Source: BRH-c32 sp041674625 (GTDB lineage: Bacteria > Bacteroidota > Ignavibacteria > Ignavibacteriales > Melioribacteraceae). From it: a stretch of 64,000 nt of DNA. The number at the start of each line of letters is the position of its first letter. Position 1 is the first letter of the stretch. The stretch spans positions 62,001 to 126,000 of the forward strand of contig JBAYVI010000001.1 of the NCBI GenBank assembly GCA_041674625.1, in the 5' to 3' direction. Positions 17,699 to 26,324 of the stretch are shown here, one piece after another. A model generated the notes under the pieces. That model made no database searches. It was not told the DNA's origin and worked only from the letters and a program-made list of their open reading frames with translations. The translations under genes were made by a program, and so were the position numbers.

Positions 17699-18481
17699 TT
17701 AACATCCTTTATGTTCGTGGTGTTCTACACAGCAAAGTAATTGATGACTCATGTCGTCTGCCATTCCAGGATCTAAGCTCACCATAATATTGTGGTGTAA
17801 TGCTAAATCTTTTGAATCGAATCGCTTCCCGCACTTTTCACAATAATTATAACCGAATTCATCTATTTGAAGGTCTAGTAATGCTTTTCTATTAATATGT
17901 TGATTACATCTAGCCCGCCTCCTAACATTTCTTAACAATTTAGGGGTTGTTTGTGCCCTATAAGTGTCGCAACTATATTTACATCCATTGGAGCAATAAA
18001 AGTTTAGTTCTGTGCCTGGGGATTTTTTATTAAGTTTTTCAATTGCGGCTATCCTCCCAGATAATTGATCTCTTGTTGGCTTCATCCACCCATGACATTC
18101 GGAATATTTACAACGTACCAAAATACCCAATCCGTTGGGGTCGTCCATTATATCTTCAACTTGACAGAATATAGGATGTCTTTCTTGGTAGTCTTTAACT
18201 TGCATCGTCTGCCTTTCTATCGTAGTCTCTGTTTTATAGCAACCACAAGATGTTGTCTTCCCTCCCCTTAGGCTCGCTAAAGTATATTCTCTAATTGTTT
18301 TATTAGGGCAAGAGCATTGATCCAGCATTTTCCTATCTTCGCTCTTCCATCTTTCAACTTCGGACAATACAGTCAGCCTACCAAATATATGCCCAGTATA
18401 ATCAATGCCGGAGTTGAAATTTGTTTCTATTACTCTTTCTTTATTATAGCAACCACAAGATTGAGAACGCCCTCTTTTCAA
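17699..18481 (-). CDS. HNH homing endonuclease, apparently N-terminally truncated
   Basis: 260 residues from a TTG. The first recognisable piece, EVWHGDLKRGRSQSCGC, read in the same frame before and after the TTG, is only the second half of a repeated Cys module; the same module is complete in the 21.9-23.0 kb gene. A full module follows (GRLTVLSEV..CSC..SCGC), then an HNH-like end (NYCEKCGKRF..LALHH..CCVEHHEH). A TGA is 15 codons upstream of the TTG, so about half a module has been lost or the start is unusual. Confidence 0.65.
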   Translation of the reverse strand: MKRGRSQSCGCYNKERVIETNFNSGIDYTGHIFGRLTVLSEVERWKSEDRKMLDQCSCPNKTIREYTLASLRGGKTTSCGCYKTETTIERQTMQVKDYQERHPIFCQVEDIMDDPNGLGILVRCKYSECHGWMKPTRDQLSGRIAAIEKLNKKSPGTELNFYCSNGCKYSCDTYRAQTTPKLLRNVRRRARCNQHINRKALLDLQIDEFGYNYCEKCGKRFDSKDLALHHNIMVSLDPGMADDMSHQLLCCVEHHEHKGC

Positions 18482-18545
18482 GTCACCGTGCCAGACTTCC
18501 CTCCTCGTTTTATTTGTTAATCAGCAAATATAATTTTAGCTGGCA

Positions 18546-18731
18546 CTATTCCTCCTTCGGTCTATATCCATCCATGTAAGCTGTAATTAATTTTGCTATT
18601 GGTTTGGGAATGATAACCTCGTTTCTAATATAACCATGAATGGTCCTTTCTCCGATTCCTAATCTATTTGCCAATTCCCTCTTATTCCATCCTATTTTCT
18701 TCCTAACGTTCTCAAATTCTTGGTAATCCAT
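18546..18731 (-). CDS. Small helix-turn-helix (XRE-like) regulator
   Basis: 61 residues. NKRELANRLGIGERTIHGYIRNEVIIPKPIAKLI is a Cro/C1-type helix-turn-helix covering most of the protein. AGGAGG precedes ATG. It has its own sigma-28-like promoter, so it may be expressed separately and regulate nearby operons. Confidence 0.8.
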   Translation of the reverse strand: MDYQEFENVRKKIGWNKRELANRLGIGERTIHGYIRNEVIIPKPIAKLITAYMDGYRPKEE

Positions 18732-18750
18732 ATTACCTCCTTAATATACC

Positions 18751-18778
18751 TTATCGGCATAATGTATGCAATACTTTA
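18751..18778 (-). promoter_or_regulatory. Sigma-28 (FliA)-like promoter before the HTH gene
   Basis: On the - strand TAAAGTAT (18778-18771), 12-base spacer, GCCGATAA (18758-18751): 7/8 and 8/8 matches to the FliA consensus, spacer one base long. The ribosome site AGGAGG and ATG 18731 follow 10-20 bases later, a normal short leader. Confidence 0.65.
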
Positions 18779-18819
18779 ACATTATTTTGCTTGTACTGCA
18801 ATTTAATTTATTAAACGTA

Positions 18820-19422
18820 TTAATTAATCACCTTTACTTGTCCATTTTCAACCCTAAATAACCGATCCCCTTCAATATCAATTTGATCAGTCACAATTAA
18901 AAACTGAATACCCATTCTTGTACTAATCTCTTTTAATGTGTCGGAAATCCTTTGCTGATATTCTGAAGAATTTAATGCACTAAACGGCTCATCTAAAATC
19001 ATCAGTTTTCGTGTTTTTCTTTCTAATACAAGGAATGCTAGGCGGCAACCGATACTTATGATATTCGCCAATCCTCCGCCGCTTGAACCAAATATACTAG
19101 CTTCATTCCCATCTTTCAGGATAAATGCCTCACATTCGGTGCCGCCTCTTTTCTGAACGAAGCGAAGGCAAAATCTCCTGTCGTCTTGCCAAATATTTTG
19201 AATAAGCGGCGTAATTAAATTTTCAAAATAGCCAATCATATGTTGTTGTGTTTTCTCGGCAACCGACTGAATTACAGCTCTTGCTTCGAGAGAATCGGTT
19301 GAAAAAATCTTAATCGCTTCTAATTCTTTTACCTTAGTATCTAATTGAGAACTAAGTACTTTCTTTTCGGCTTTAATTGAATTAACTTTATCTCTAAAAT
19401 TTAGGAGTTCTTGTTTATTCAC
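18820..19422 (-). CDS. Rad50/SbcC-like ATPase, C-terminal half
   Basis: 200 residues from GTG 19422, which overlaps the previous stop. The N-terminal 60 residues are coiled coil; then GSSGGGLANIISIGCRLAF is the ABC signature, LMILDEPFSALN the Walker B and D-loop, and FLIVTDQ the switch region (Gln in place of the usual His). Walker A is absent: it is in the gene at 23016-24239. The two halves would pair through the coiled coil to make one ATPase head that works with the SbcD-like nuclease. Confidence 0.85.
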   Translation of the reverse strand: MNKQELLNFRDKVNSIKAEKKVLSSQLDTKVKELEAIKIFSTDSLEARAVIQSVAEKTQQHMIGYFENLITPLIQNIWQDDRRFCLRFVQKRGGTECEAFILKDGNEASIFGSSGGGLANIISIGCRLAFLVLERKTRKLMILDEPFSALNSSEYQQRISDTLKEISTRMGIQFLIVTDQIDIEGDRLFRVENGQVKVIN

Positions 19423-19621
19423 TCTTATCACCGTCAAAAGTAATAACGGAGAAAACCATCGGGCTATGATATAGGTCAATATCATATTTGTAGGCTGTCT
19501 TGAATCCTAAGTAAAATCCGAACCCCAACCAAAAAGACAATCCAGCTACAATTAATATAATCTTTGTTCCGCCCCATAATGAAAGGAAGAAAAATTTTGT
19601 AGATTCTTTAATTTTATTCAT
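19415..19621 (-). CDS. Small membrane protein
   Basis: 68 residues with one hydrophobic segment (about 14-40, IILIVAGLSFWLGFGFYLGF). No recognised family. Overlaps genes on both sides. Confidence 0.6.
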   Translation of the reverse strand: MNKIKESTKFFFLSLWGGTKIILIVAGLSFWLGFGFYLGFKTAYKYDIDLYHSPMVFSVITFDGDKSE

Positions 19622-19964
19622 TATTTTGTCCCAATAATCTGGCTATTAATTCTTTATCTCTCAATCTCATTAATAGTGCTATATGAAGAAGGTAAAAGAT
19701 AGAAAGCACAAAATGTCCATAGTATGTAAAAGCACACAATACCACAAAATCAAACGATTGATCTAATAACTGAGGTACTAACTTGGCGCCCCTTTTAAAA
19801 TGCTCTATTAGTACTTTATCAATTGAGAATGCCCATGCAGTAATTGCAGTTGACCATCCCATAAACAATGCTATATTTTTAAACCCTTCAATCTCATTGA
19901 CGAATCCAAGGAAGATACAAATGGCAAATATTCCATTTGACAACAGCCATTTTAAATAATGCAT
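19614..19964 (-). CDS. Multi-span membrane protein
   Basis: 116 residues from ATG 19964, which shares its A with the previous stop (TAATG). Three hydrophobic segments (about 8-22, 30-50 and 75-100). Function unknown; no phage lysis or exclusion motif seen. Confidence 0.65.
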   Translation of the reverse strand: MHYLKWLLSNGIFAICIFLGFVNEIEGFKNIALFMGWSTAITAWAFSIDKVLIEHFKRGAKLVPQLLDQSFDFVVLCAFTYYGHFVLSIFYLLHIALLMRLRDKELIARLLGQNNE

Positions 19965-20218
19965 TAATCGTCTCCCCAAGAATACTCATTTTTCAATTTT
20001 GTGTACTTAGTTTCAATCTGTTCTTTATAATCTCGTAACATTTTCTCGTTATCTTGGATCATTTTCTTGGCGTCATTGGTATTCTTAACCCCAAGATTAA
20101 CACCCTGCTTGGTTAACAAATCCATTTGAGCCTGTGCAGTGTTCAGTTCCTTTTCGGCCTGAATTATCTCGCTTTCTAATTCGTTTAAATCATCGTAGAT
20201 TTCATTAACTGTTGGCAT
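19964..20218 (-). CDS. Small coiled-coil protein
   Basis: 84 residues, nearly all heptad-like helix (NELESEIIQAEKELNTAQAQ..). Ends in SWGDD. It lies among the Rad50-like pair and may be structural, but nothing shows this directly. Confidence 0.65.
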   Translation of the reverse strand: MPTVNEIYDDLNELESEIIQAEKELNTAQAQMDLLTKQGVNLGVKNTNDAKKMIQDNEKMLRDYKEQIETKYTKLKNEYSWGDD

Positions 20219-20405
20219 TCTCTTTCTCCTGTAATTTGTTTTTCTTTTTTAATATAATAGATTCTATTTCATCATACATATTATAATTACATACAGTTAC
20301 ATTCAGGTTTGTCCACATTTTAACTGCCGAGTTATAGTGCTCCACAGTTTCACAAGATTCTATAACCATAATTAATTTTACTAACGCTCTATACGGCTTA
20401 TCCAT
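20205..20405 (-). CDS. Hypothetical protein
   Basis: 66 residues from ATG 20405 (MDKPYRALVK), chosen because it overlaps the upstream stop by eight bases and matches the dense packing. Helical, two cysteines, lysine-rich tail. Not recognised. Confidence 0.55.
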   Translation of the reverse strand: MDKPYRALVKLIMVIESCETVEHYNSAVKMWTNLNVTVCNYNMYDEIESIILKKKNKLQEKENANS

Positions 20406-20565
20406 TTGGCAACTCCTCATCGTCGATATGTCCAAAATTACCAAATTCGTCTATTGGCTCTAGGAGACACCCGCAACTAGCACAGTACGAATAAGGTTCT
20501 GCTAGGGTTTCTAAACCACAATTGTAATTAGTACAAGAACAGGAGCAACAATTTAATTGATTCAT
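20398..20565 (-). CDS. Cysteine-rich small protein
   Basis: 55 residues. An N-terminal cluster (CCSCSC, CTNYNC) and CASCGC suggest a metal-binding fold, followed by an acidic tail with GHIDDEE. It lies in an unbroken chain of overlapping starts and stops, which supports it as real. Confidence 0.6.
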   Translation of the reverse strand: MNQLNCCSCSCTNYNCGLETLAEPYSYCASCGCLLEPIDEFGNFGHIDDEELPNG

Positions 20566-20765
20566 TTCTTATTGGCCTTTGGTTTATTCCCCATATAATC
20601 GTTGGCTTCTGAATAGCCGTGTATTACAAAATTCGCGAAAGTCGGAATTCTAACGGCAGTCGATCCGCAATTAGTACATTCTATTTCTTTTATATCTTTA
20701 AACATTAATTTATCTAGTATCTCAAATTTACAATGTTTACACTTATAGGAGTATATTGGACTCAT
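20562..20765 (-). CDS. FmdB-like zinc ribbon protein
   Basis: 67 residues. YSYKCKHCKFE and CTNCGSTAVRI are the two CxxC knuckles of the FmdB/regulatory zinc-ribbon family, here without the usual extension. Start overlaps the upstream gene (ATG in TGA). Function in phage unknown. Confidence 0.75.
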   Translation of the reverse strand: MSPIYSYKCKHCKFEILDKLMFKDIKEIECTNCGSTAVRIPTFANFVIHGYSEANDYMGNKPKANKK

Positions 20766-20953
20766 TCATACACCTTTATCAGTTTGTTTGTAATCGCCCC
20801 ATCCATGAATGTTTCAAGAATTTCAATTGCATTCTCAACTTTATCAATATCTTTTTGTTCTAGTAACAAATCTTCTGGACCTATTGTACCATTAAACAGA
20901 TCATAATACAAGTCATTTGTGACAATTATATTCGCTTCTTTATCAAACTGCAT
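20762..20953 (-). CDS. Hypothetical small acidic protein
   Basis: 63 residues, no recognisable motif, acidic and mainly helical in its second half. Lies three bases after the SbcD-like gene. Confidence 0.55.
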   Translation of the reverse strand: MQFDKEANIIVTNDLYYDLFNGTIGPEDLLLEQKDIDKVENAIEILETFMDGAITNKLIKVYE

Positions 20954-20956
20954 TTA

Positions 20957-21874
20957 TTATTTTACCTCCAATGTAGATTTAATAATATCTTGAACAGATT
21001 GTCTTATTTCATTTTTAAGTATAAAATTATTAAGATTATCAACAAAGCTAAATTCCTTTGCTCCTGAATCAGCACTTAAAATATCTATGTACTCTTTAAT
21101 TTGTTCTGAAGTTTCTTTTTTATCTTTATTTTTTAGGACTTCTTCGAGGTTGAACGAAATTGAAGAGTGTTCACAAGGTATTTCAAATAACTCATAGGTT
21201 TTAGTATCTGTATCAAATACAGCAATTTTAGGGATGTAATCTATTTGGGATATATTCAATCTAGTTAGAGACCCCATATTCAATAACGTTTTGCCATTAT
21301 ACTCGTGAACGAAGTATTTATGATTGTCCGCACTTAGAATTACGTCAAACTTGTTCTTAGACAATAATACACGAGCTGTAATATGTCCAGTCTGTCCGCA
21401 CCAAATTTTTTCGTCTTCGTCCCGAATAACCATTTTATGAATTACCAAGATATTAAATTTATTTTTATCTATAATCTCAGGGATTGTATCTCCCCAATGG
21501 CACCCATAAATATCCACATTTTCATAAGAAGAAGGGATTGCCTCTAACAGTTTAATTACGTCTGCTGATTCTACCACCTTTATAGGTGTATTAACTAAAC
21601 TCCTATCTAAATGTCTTTGATCATGGTTCCCACTTACAGCTAAAATATTTAATTTTGATTTTTTGAATAAATTAATGGTGTCACTGATAAGCCAGTTGCT
21701 TGCCCTGACAGAATCAAACAAATCTCCTGCTTGTAACATTAAGTCACATTTTTTTTCTACACCTAATTTTAAACACCATTCTAATTTCTTGAATTGGGTT
21801 TCTCTATAATTATCGATTCTAAATCTACTTCCAGAATCGCGCAGATGGATATCAGAGATCATCAATATTTTCAT
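20957..21874 (-). CDS. SbcD/Mre11-like nuclease
   Basis: 305 residues. Calcineurin-type phosphoesterase motifs: MISDIHLRD, LQAGDLFDS, VSGNHDQRH, and later ILSADNHKY and MGSLTRL. With the Rad50-like halves this forms a Mre11-Rad50 type complex that processes DNA ends, equivalent to T4 gp47/gp46. Its start overlaps the HNH gene stop by four bases. Confidence 0.88.
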   Translation of the reverse strand: MKILMISDIHLRDSGSRFRIDNYRETQFKKLEWCLKLGVEKKCDLMLQAGDLFDSVRASNWLISDTINLFKKSKLNILAVSGNHDQRHLDRSLVNTPIKVVESADVIKLLEAIPSSYENVDIYGCHWGDTIPEIIDKNKFNILVIHKMVIRDEDEKIWCGQTGHITARVLLSKNKFDVILSADNHKYFVHEYNGKTLLNMGSLTRLNISQIDYIPKIAVFDTDTKTYELFEIPCEHSSISFNLEEVLKNKDKKETSEQIKEYIDILSADSGAKEFSFVDNLNNFILKNEIRQSVQDIIKSTLEVK

Positions 21875-23013
21875 TTAATTATTTCCTTTATCGCATACCT
21901 TATAAGCCAACTTCCCAGAGCCACATATTCCGTTATGCCCGTCACTAAAAGACAGTCTCTGCAAAAGATAATGCCATTTTCAGGATCAAGGGCAAAGAAT
22001 GGCTCAGTTTTCTTCGGGTCGATATGATGCGCGGCTAAATTCTCTATTGACTGACATTTAGTACAGAAATTGTACCCGTATTCTTGGAATTGACGGAAGA
22101 AAACTTCATCAGACCAGATACTTAATTCATGTTTAGAAGGGGTATTGTCATCTATTTCACCCCTTATTCGCGTTTTCCTTGCTCTATACAAAGGGCATAA
22201 AGTTTTACATTTATCAGAACAATAAAAATTATTTTCAATGGCAGCAAGATCATCCTCAACCGCTTTTATTCTATTCCATAATTGGTCTGTAGTCGGTTTA
22301 AACCATTCGCTACAATACTTACACTGGACTAAAATCCCATACCCATTCGGATCGTCCATAATTTCTTCTATTCGGCAGAAAAATGGATACTTTTCTTCGT
22401 AATCTTTCTTGCGATAAGTATGGGATTCCTTAATCCTTTCTTTAGCGTAACACCCACAAGAATTAGTTATTCCTCTTTTTAGGCTGCTTAATCTATATCC
22501 CTTGATATTGCCATTGCAAGAACATCTTCCTAAAACAATTCTTCTCCGTCCATTAGTATCTAAATCAGAAACAACAGTTATTCTCCCATATATTTTGCCA
22601 ACGGCATTCTCTCGCCTATTTTTTAACTTCTCTATTTGATAACACCCACATGATGTTGTGTGCCCGCTTTTTAATTGGTATAAATTGTAGTCCTTGATAT
22701 TGCCATTGCAAGAGCATTTACCAATAATTCTTCTACAGTCATTCTTCCCCTTTGGATATTCTGAAATAATGGTCACTCTACCATATACACGCCCAATAAC
22801 ATCTTCCATCCTACTCAATATTTCTATTTTTAAACAGCCACAAGATTTAGATGTCTCATTTTTTAACCCACTTAGAATAACGTCCCTCCTTGTTTTCTTT
22901 TCACACGAACATTCGCAAAGAAAGTATCGTCTCCATTTCTTTTTCTCGACTTCTTTAATAACTGTCCATCTTCCGAATTTATTTCCCGGCTTGATTTCTA
23001 ATTTTCTTCCCAT
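21871..23013 (-). CDS. HNH homing endonuclease with three Cys modules
   Basis: 380 residues. Three repeats of GR(W/V/I)T(V/I)..C-x-C..SCGC occupy residues about 13-60, 76-124 and 141-188, each probably a zinc-binding DNA-recognition unit. A fourth zinc site (C231, C234, C265, C269, C273) and the HNH domain follow: C317-C320, HH at 329-330, N346, C351-C354. It sits between the two halves of the Rad50-like gene region and overlaps the SbcD start. Related copies are at 17.7-18.5 and 26.3-27.0 kb. Confidence 0.85.
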   Translation of the reverse strand: MGRKLEIKPGNKFGRWTVIKEVEKKKWRRYFLCECSCEKKTRRDVILSGLKNETSKSCGCLKIEILSRMEDVIGRVYGRVTIISEYPKGKNDCRRIIGKCSCNGNIKDYNLYQLKSGHTTSCGCYQIEKLKNRRENAVGKIYGRITVVSDLDTNGRRRIVLGRCSCNGNIKGYRLSSLKRGITNSCGCYAKERIKESHTYRKKDYEEKYPFFCRIEEIMDDPNGYGILVQCKYCSEWFKPTTDQLWNRIKAVEDDLAAIENNFYCSDKCKTLCPLYRARKTRIRGEIDDNTPSKHELSIWSDEVFFRQFQEYGYNFCTKCQSIENLAAHHIDPKKTEPFFALDPENGIIFCRDCLLVTGITEYVALGSWLIRYAIKEIIK

Positions 23014-23015
23014 AA

Positions 23016-24239
23016 TTACTGTACCTTATTCCCGCATAACGGACACTCGCCCATATCAATCATAAATTGCTTTCTTTTCTCTTTAGCTTCTTGTACTTTA
23101 GTATTTAAGCATTTAATTAATTTATTGTTTTCTTCAACACCATCAATATACTCATTTAGCTCTTTATTTTCGCACTCTTTTATCCCATGTGCCGTAATTA
23201 GCTCGTATAAGGACCGTACAGACGTTTTACATTCCAACCATACGGATGTATTACTTATCACTGAATCAACGTCTGTGAGTTCTATAACAAACTTTTTAAG
23301 GGTGTTGTGATTAGTTTCTAATTCATTATGTTTCTTAATAAGAGAAATTATTTCGGTATATAGTTCTTTGCATTTCAAAAATTCGGTATTACTTTGTATT
23401 ACTTCTTGAACATTATTGATATTCGCAACGTATTCATTTAGGGATTTCTGTTTTGTTTCTAATTCATTATGTTTTTTGATTAATTCTTGTAGTTCTTGCA
23501 ATTCTTTCTTGTGTTTTAGGACTTTATTGTATTCAAGTATCTTGGATTCAATTTCCTGTATTTCTTGGATATAGGTATTTAGATTGTTGTTCATTAATTC
23601 TAGGAGTTCACAATTAATGAACAACTCTTCTATCTGAACAAGTAATTTATCTGCTTCATCAATGAATTTAATTTTATCAATCTCAGAGGATAAAGATTTG
23701 ATAGTATCTTCTACTTGTTTTTGTTTTGAATTATTCTCTCTAATTAATGAATTGACATTGGATAGAGATTGGTCGATAATCCCGAGGCCCGAAATTTCGT
23801 TTAGCATCTGAGCACGATGGGCGGGTGACTCGCTGATGAAGAAGTGCCTCCCTTCTTCTTGGTCTTGGAAATTGTAATCAGCAAGGTTTAAAAAATCTTT
23901 GATTTCGTCGGGTACGGTGCGATTAAGTGATTTGAATTCTTTTACTTCATCTCCGATGGTTAGAATATATTCATCTATTGTTTCAGACTTCCTACGCTCA
24001 ACAGTGCCGTCAGAGAATTCCAATTTGCATTCAGTAACATCCTTCTTTTTTGCGGACCAGGGCTTAAATCCAAATCCCGTGGGACGATTGGACAAAACTA
24101 GATTAACAGCCCTGAGCAAGGATGATTTTCCGCTGTCGGAATTGCCGCTGATGATCGAAACCCCAGAATGCAATGGTAATTCTGAGTTACAATGCGTTTG
24201 AAAATTTTTGACTGTAACTTTATCTAGTGTGTTTTGCAT
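23016..24239 (-). CDS. Rad50/SbcC-like ATPase, N-terminal half with zinc hook
   Basis: 407 residues. Walker A is GNSDSGKSS (residues 32-40) and the Q-loop area is in YNFQDQEEGRHFF. The rest is a long coiled coil with internal similarity (KKHNELETK-SLNEYVANI repeated). It ends 5 residues after CPLC (399-402), the zinc hook. No signature or Walker B is present; these lie in the gene at 18820-19422. So the protein stops right at the hook, where a normal Rad50 would turn back. Confidence 0.88.
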   Translation of the reverse strand: MQNTLDKVTVKNFQTHCNSELPLHSGVSIISGNSDSGKSSLLRAVNLVLSNRPTGFGFKPWSAKKKDVTECKLEFSDGTVERRKSETIDEYILTIGDEVKEFKSLNRTVPDEIKDFLNLADYNFQDQEEGRHFFISESPAHRAQMLNEISGLGIIDQSLSNVNSLIRENNSKQKQVEDTIKSLSSEIDKIKFIDEADKLLVQIEELFINCELLELMNNNLNTYIQEIQEIESKILEYNKVLKHKKELQELQELIKKHNELETKQKSLNEYVANINNVQEVIQSNTEFLKCKELYTEIISLIKKHNELETNHNTLKKFVIELTDVDSVISNTSVWLECKTSVRSLYELITAHGIKECENKELNEYIDGVEENNKLIKCLNTKVQEAKEKRKQFMIDMGECPLCGNKVQ

Positions 24240-24246
24240 ATTATTT

Positions 24247-24765
24247 CTATTTATAATATTTAACTTCTATTTTATACTTCCTAAACAACTCGCCAAATTT
24301 CTTCGTTAGCTTACCGCTTTTCGGGTAATCTGGGATTTTTTCTTTCCGGTTCTTTTTCTTTATTTCTTTAACTAAATTATTATATGAAACTTTTGTGAAC
24401 TTAGGAACTTTTGGGCGTTCGGTAGGATGAATAAAATTAGTCCTAGCATTTTCTAAATAATCAGCTAGGTTTCTTAATACATCCCAAATATCTACTCCAA
24501 ATTTATGTAACCCATAACGAATAAAAGAATTAGTTACCTTCCCCTCCCAAGAGTTACTTTGGGCTGAAATGGCACCCCGGCAACAGGAACTTCCATTTTC
24601 TCCTATTTCTTTCCCCTTAGAACCGTGCATATGGTCAATTACGAAACTTTCTAGTGGGAACTTTACTTTAAGGATAGGGCAAATTCCATTCTGCTCTTCA
24701 TACATCTTCTTTTTGAGAATAGGTAAATCAGAATGCTTGAGTTGTATTAATTCTTTATCGGACAT
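24247..24765 (-). CDS. Recombination endonuclease VII (Holliday junction resolvase)
   Basis: 172 residues, T4 gp49-like length. CPILKVKFPLESFVIDHMHGSKG contains the HNH-type His/Asp, with SCCRGAISAQSNSWEGKV as the next conserved block, where the Asn and zinc ligands lie. The basic C-terminus fits DNA binding. It resolves branched DNA before packaging. Start shares bases with the stop of the disrupted ORF upstream. Confidence 0.85.
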   Translation of the reverse strand: MSDKELIQLKHSDLPILKKKMYEEQNGICPILKVKFPLESFVIDHMHGSKGKEIGENGSSCCRGAISAQSNSWEGKVTNSFIRYGLHKFGVDIWDVLRNLADYLENARTNFIHPTERPKVPKFTKVSYNNLVKEIKKKNRKEKIPDYPKSGKLTKKFGELFRKYKIEVKYYK

Positions 24766-24965
24766 TATAACTTCATCTCAATGAAAACATTTGACAATAT
24801 CCTTTCTCTTCTCTCCCCCATTCCAAATACGCTAACAAAATTAAGATCTATATCGTCAACACTAATCCCTGTAGCACTTTTTAGATTGTTGATTTCCGAA
24901 GAGATAAACTTTAAAATATTAATTTCAGCCTGTTCTCTCAATTCAATAGCTTATTTGATATTCAT
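24765..24965 (-). pseudogene. Small ORF with in-frame TAA at codon 5
   Basis: ATG 24965 overlaps the upstream stop (ATGA) and has a GAGG ribosome site, but reads MNIK then TAA. In the same frame the remaining 61 codons (AIELREQAEINILKFISSEI...) stay open and end in TAATG at the endonuclease VII start, just as real genes here do. Either a nonsense mutation has killed a 66-residue protein, or translation begins at a later TTG (codon 9). A base error in the sequence is also possible. Confidence 0.6.
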
Positions 24966-25234
24966 TTCTCAACCTCACATTCATCAACGGGTTCGTCGTC
25001 TTCTAAATCCATGTCCATTTCGAACTCAAGGTCACTAGGTTTAGTATCTTCAATTTCTGATTCGTTGCAAAGATTTTCGTATTCAGCCTCTGTGGTTCTG
25101 TACCATTTCCCCTCTGGGATTAAGAACAACTGAAATTCTTTCTTTTTTAAGTTTCTTTTAAATAATATGTAATCGAATGATTTGATTGATATTTCATAGA
25201 ACCCTTCATCGTCTTTACAGAAGATATTTATCAT
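24962..25234 (-). CDS. Hypothetical protein with acidic tail
   Basis: 90 residues; the C-terminal third is strongly acidic (DLEFEMDMDLEDDE). No family recognised. Start overlaps the flap nuclease stop by four bases. Confidence 0.6.
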   Translation of the reverse strand: MINIFCKDDEGFYEISIKSFDYILFKRNLKKKEFQLFLIPEGKWYRTTEAEYENLCNESEIEDTKPSDLEFEMDMDLEDDEPVDECEVEK

Positions 25235-26118
25235 TTATTATTTCCTTTCACGAAGACGGTTCCCCACGTAGAAATCCCCTCGCCATTTAACAATGACCGA
25301 AATTCCAATTCTTCACATAAACAAATAAACGAGCTTAATTTAAATTTTTCTGTGAAATCAATCTCAAATTCTTTAGTTCCTTCAAGTGGCAATTTTACTA
25401 AAGGTAGATTTCTTTCATAAATTTTCTTGCCTTCTTCAGAAACGATAGCTTGGTACTTTTTAGAGGTACTTTTCAATTGCCCGAGTAGATATTTACAGGC
25501 TGTCTTCTCCGCTACCCCAGCGACTCCTGGAACCTCGTCAGTTCGGCAACCACTTATTGCTTTTGCATCTGCCCATTGTTCTGGGACAATGCCATATTCA
25601 TTTAGCAAATCTTGTTTAGTATAAAATTCTTGAGTTTTGATATTATACATAGAACAATGATCGAGGAGTTGCAGAAAATCTTCGTCTTTACTAATTAAGA
25701 TAAATTCACAATCATCACTATACGCCTGTACAATATCCGTAATAATATCATCACTCTCGAATCCTGGATCAACGAAACAATTCTTAAACCCCAAAGCGGG
25801 GAGAATTTCATGTTGTAAGAGGTTGAATTGTCGGAATGCTTCCTTAAATAATTCAATTTCTTCTACTGTTCGTTCCTGTTTTTTGCTATTCCTCTTCTTT
25901 TTATAATCAGGGAACATCTGCTTGCGTTTACTTTCTTTAGTATCAAAACAAAAAACAAATTTATTTGTGTTGAATTTCTTAGCAAGTGCTAGGATATCTT
26001 TGACAAATCCAAAGAGGATATGCGTTTGTGCGTCTTCTGAGTTGAGTTCTGGCATACTGAAAACAAGCCTGTAGAACAAACTAGAGGTGTCAATTATCAG
26101 GATTTTGTGTTTGGTCAT
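25231..26118 (-). CDS. 5'-3' exonuclease / flap endonuclease
   Basis: 295 residues with PIN/FEN features: LIIDTSSLFYR, FCFDTKESKRKQMFPDYKKKR (arch lysines/arginines), GFESDDIITDIV, LISKDEDFLQLL and SGCRTDEVPGVAGVAEKTA (helix-3-turn metal-bound Asp and HhH). It removes RNA primers or flaps, like T4 RNase H and T5 D15. Confidence 0.88.
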   Translation of the reverse strand: MTKHKILIIDTSSLFYRLVFSMPELNSEDAQTHILFGFVKDILALAKKFNTNKFVFCFDTKESKRKQMFPDYKKKRNSKKQERTVEEIELFKEAFRQFNLLQHEILPALGFKNCFVDPGFESDDIITDIVQAYSDDCEFILISKDEDFLQLLDHCSMYNIKTQEFYTKQDLLNEYGIVPEQWADAKAISGCRTDEVPGVAGVAEKTACKYLLGQLKSTSKKYQAIVSEEGKKIYERNLPLVKLPLEGTKEFEIDFTEKFKLSSFICLCEELEFRSLLNGEGISTWGTVFVKGNNK

Positions 26119-26119
26119 A

Positions 26120-26311
26120 TTAAATTCGTTTAGTAATTGTAGCCTTAAACGCGGCGGATTCCCATTCGGAACGGTAATTTTGTTTTGATTTAGTCAAAAT
26201 GCTAACATCACTTTCCTCAATATTTATGTTCGGCATAATATCAGATAGGTAATCTAGCACAAGTTCCTTTAGTTTCTTTTCGTCAATCTCTACGTTAATT
26301 TCTCCGCTCAT
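26120..26311 (-). CDS. Hypothetical protein
   Basis: 63 residues, lies one base after the flap nuclease region start (26118) on its upstream side. Acidic helical N-terminus and basic C-terminus (FKATITKRI). Not recognised. Confidence 0.55.
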   Translation of the reverse strand: MSGEINVEIDEKKLKELVLDYLSDIMPNINIEESDVSILTKSKQNYRSEWESAAFKATITKRI

Positions 26312-26324
26312 TGCCTATCTCCTA

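Noticed and set aside
24781..25038. 85-residue + strand frame opposite the broken ORF
   Set aside because: No ribosome site, wrong strand for the region, and it includes the complement of recognised genes.
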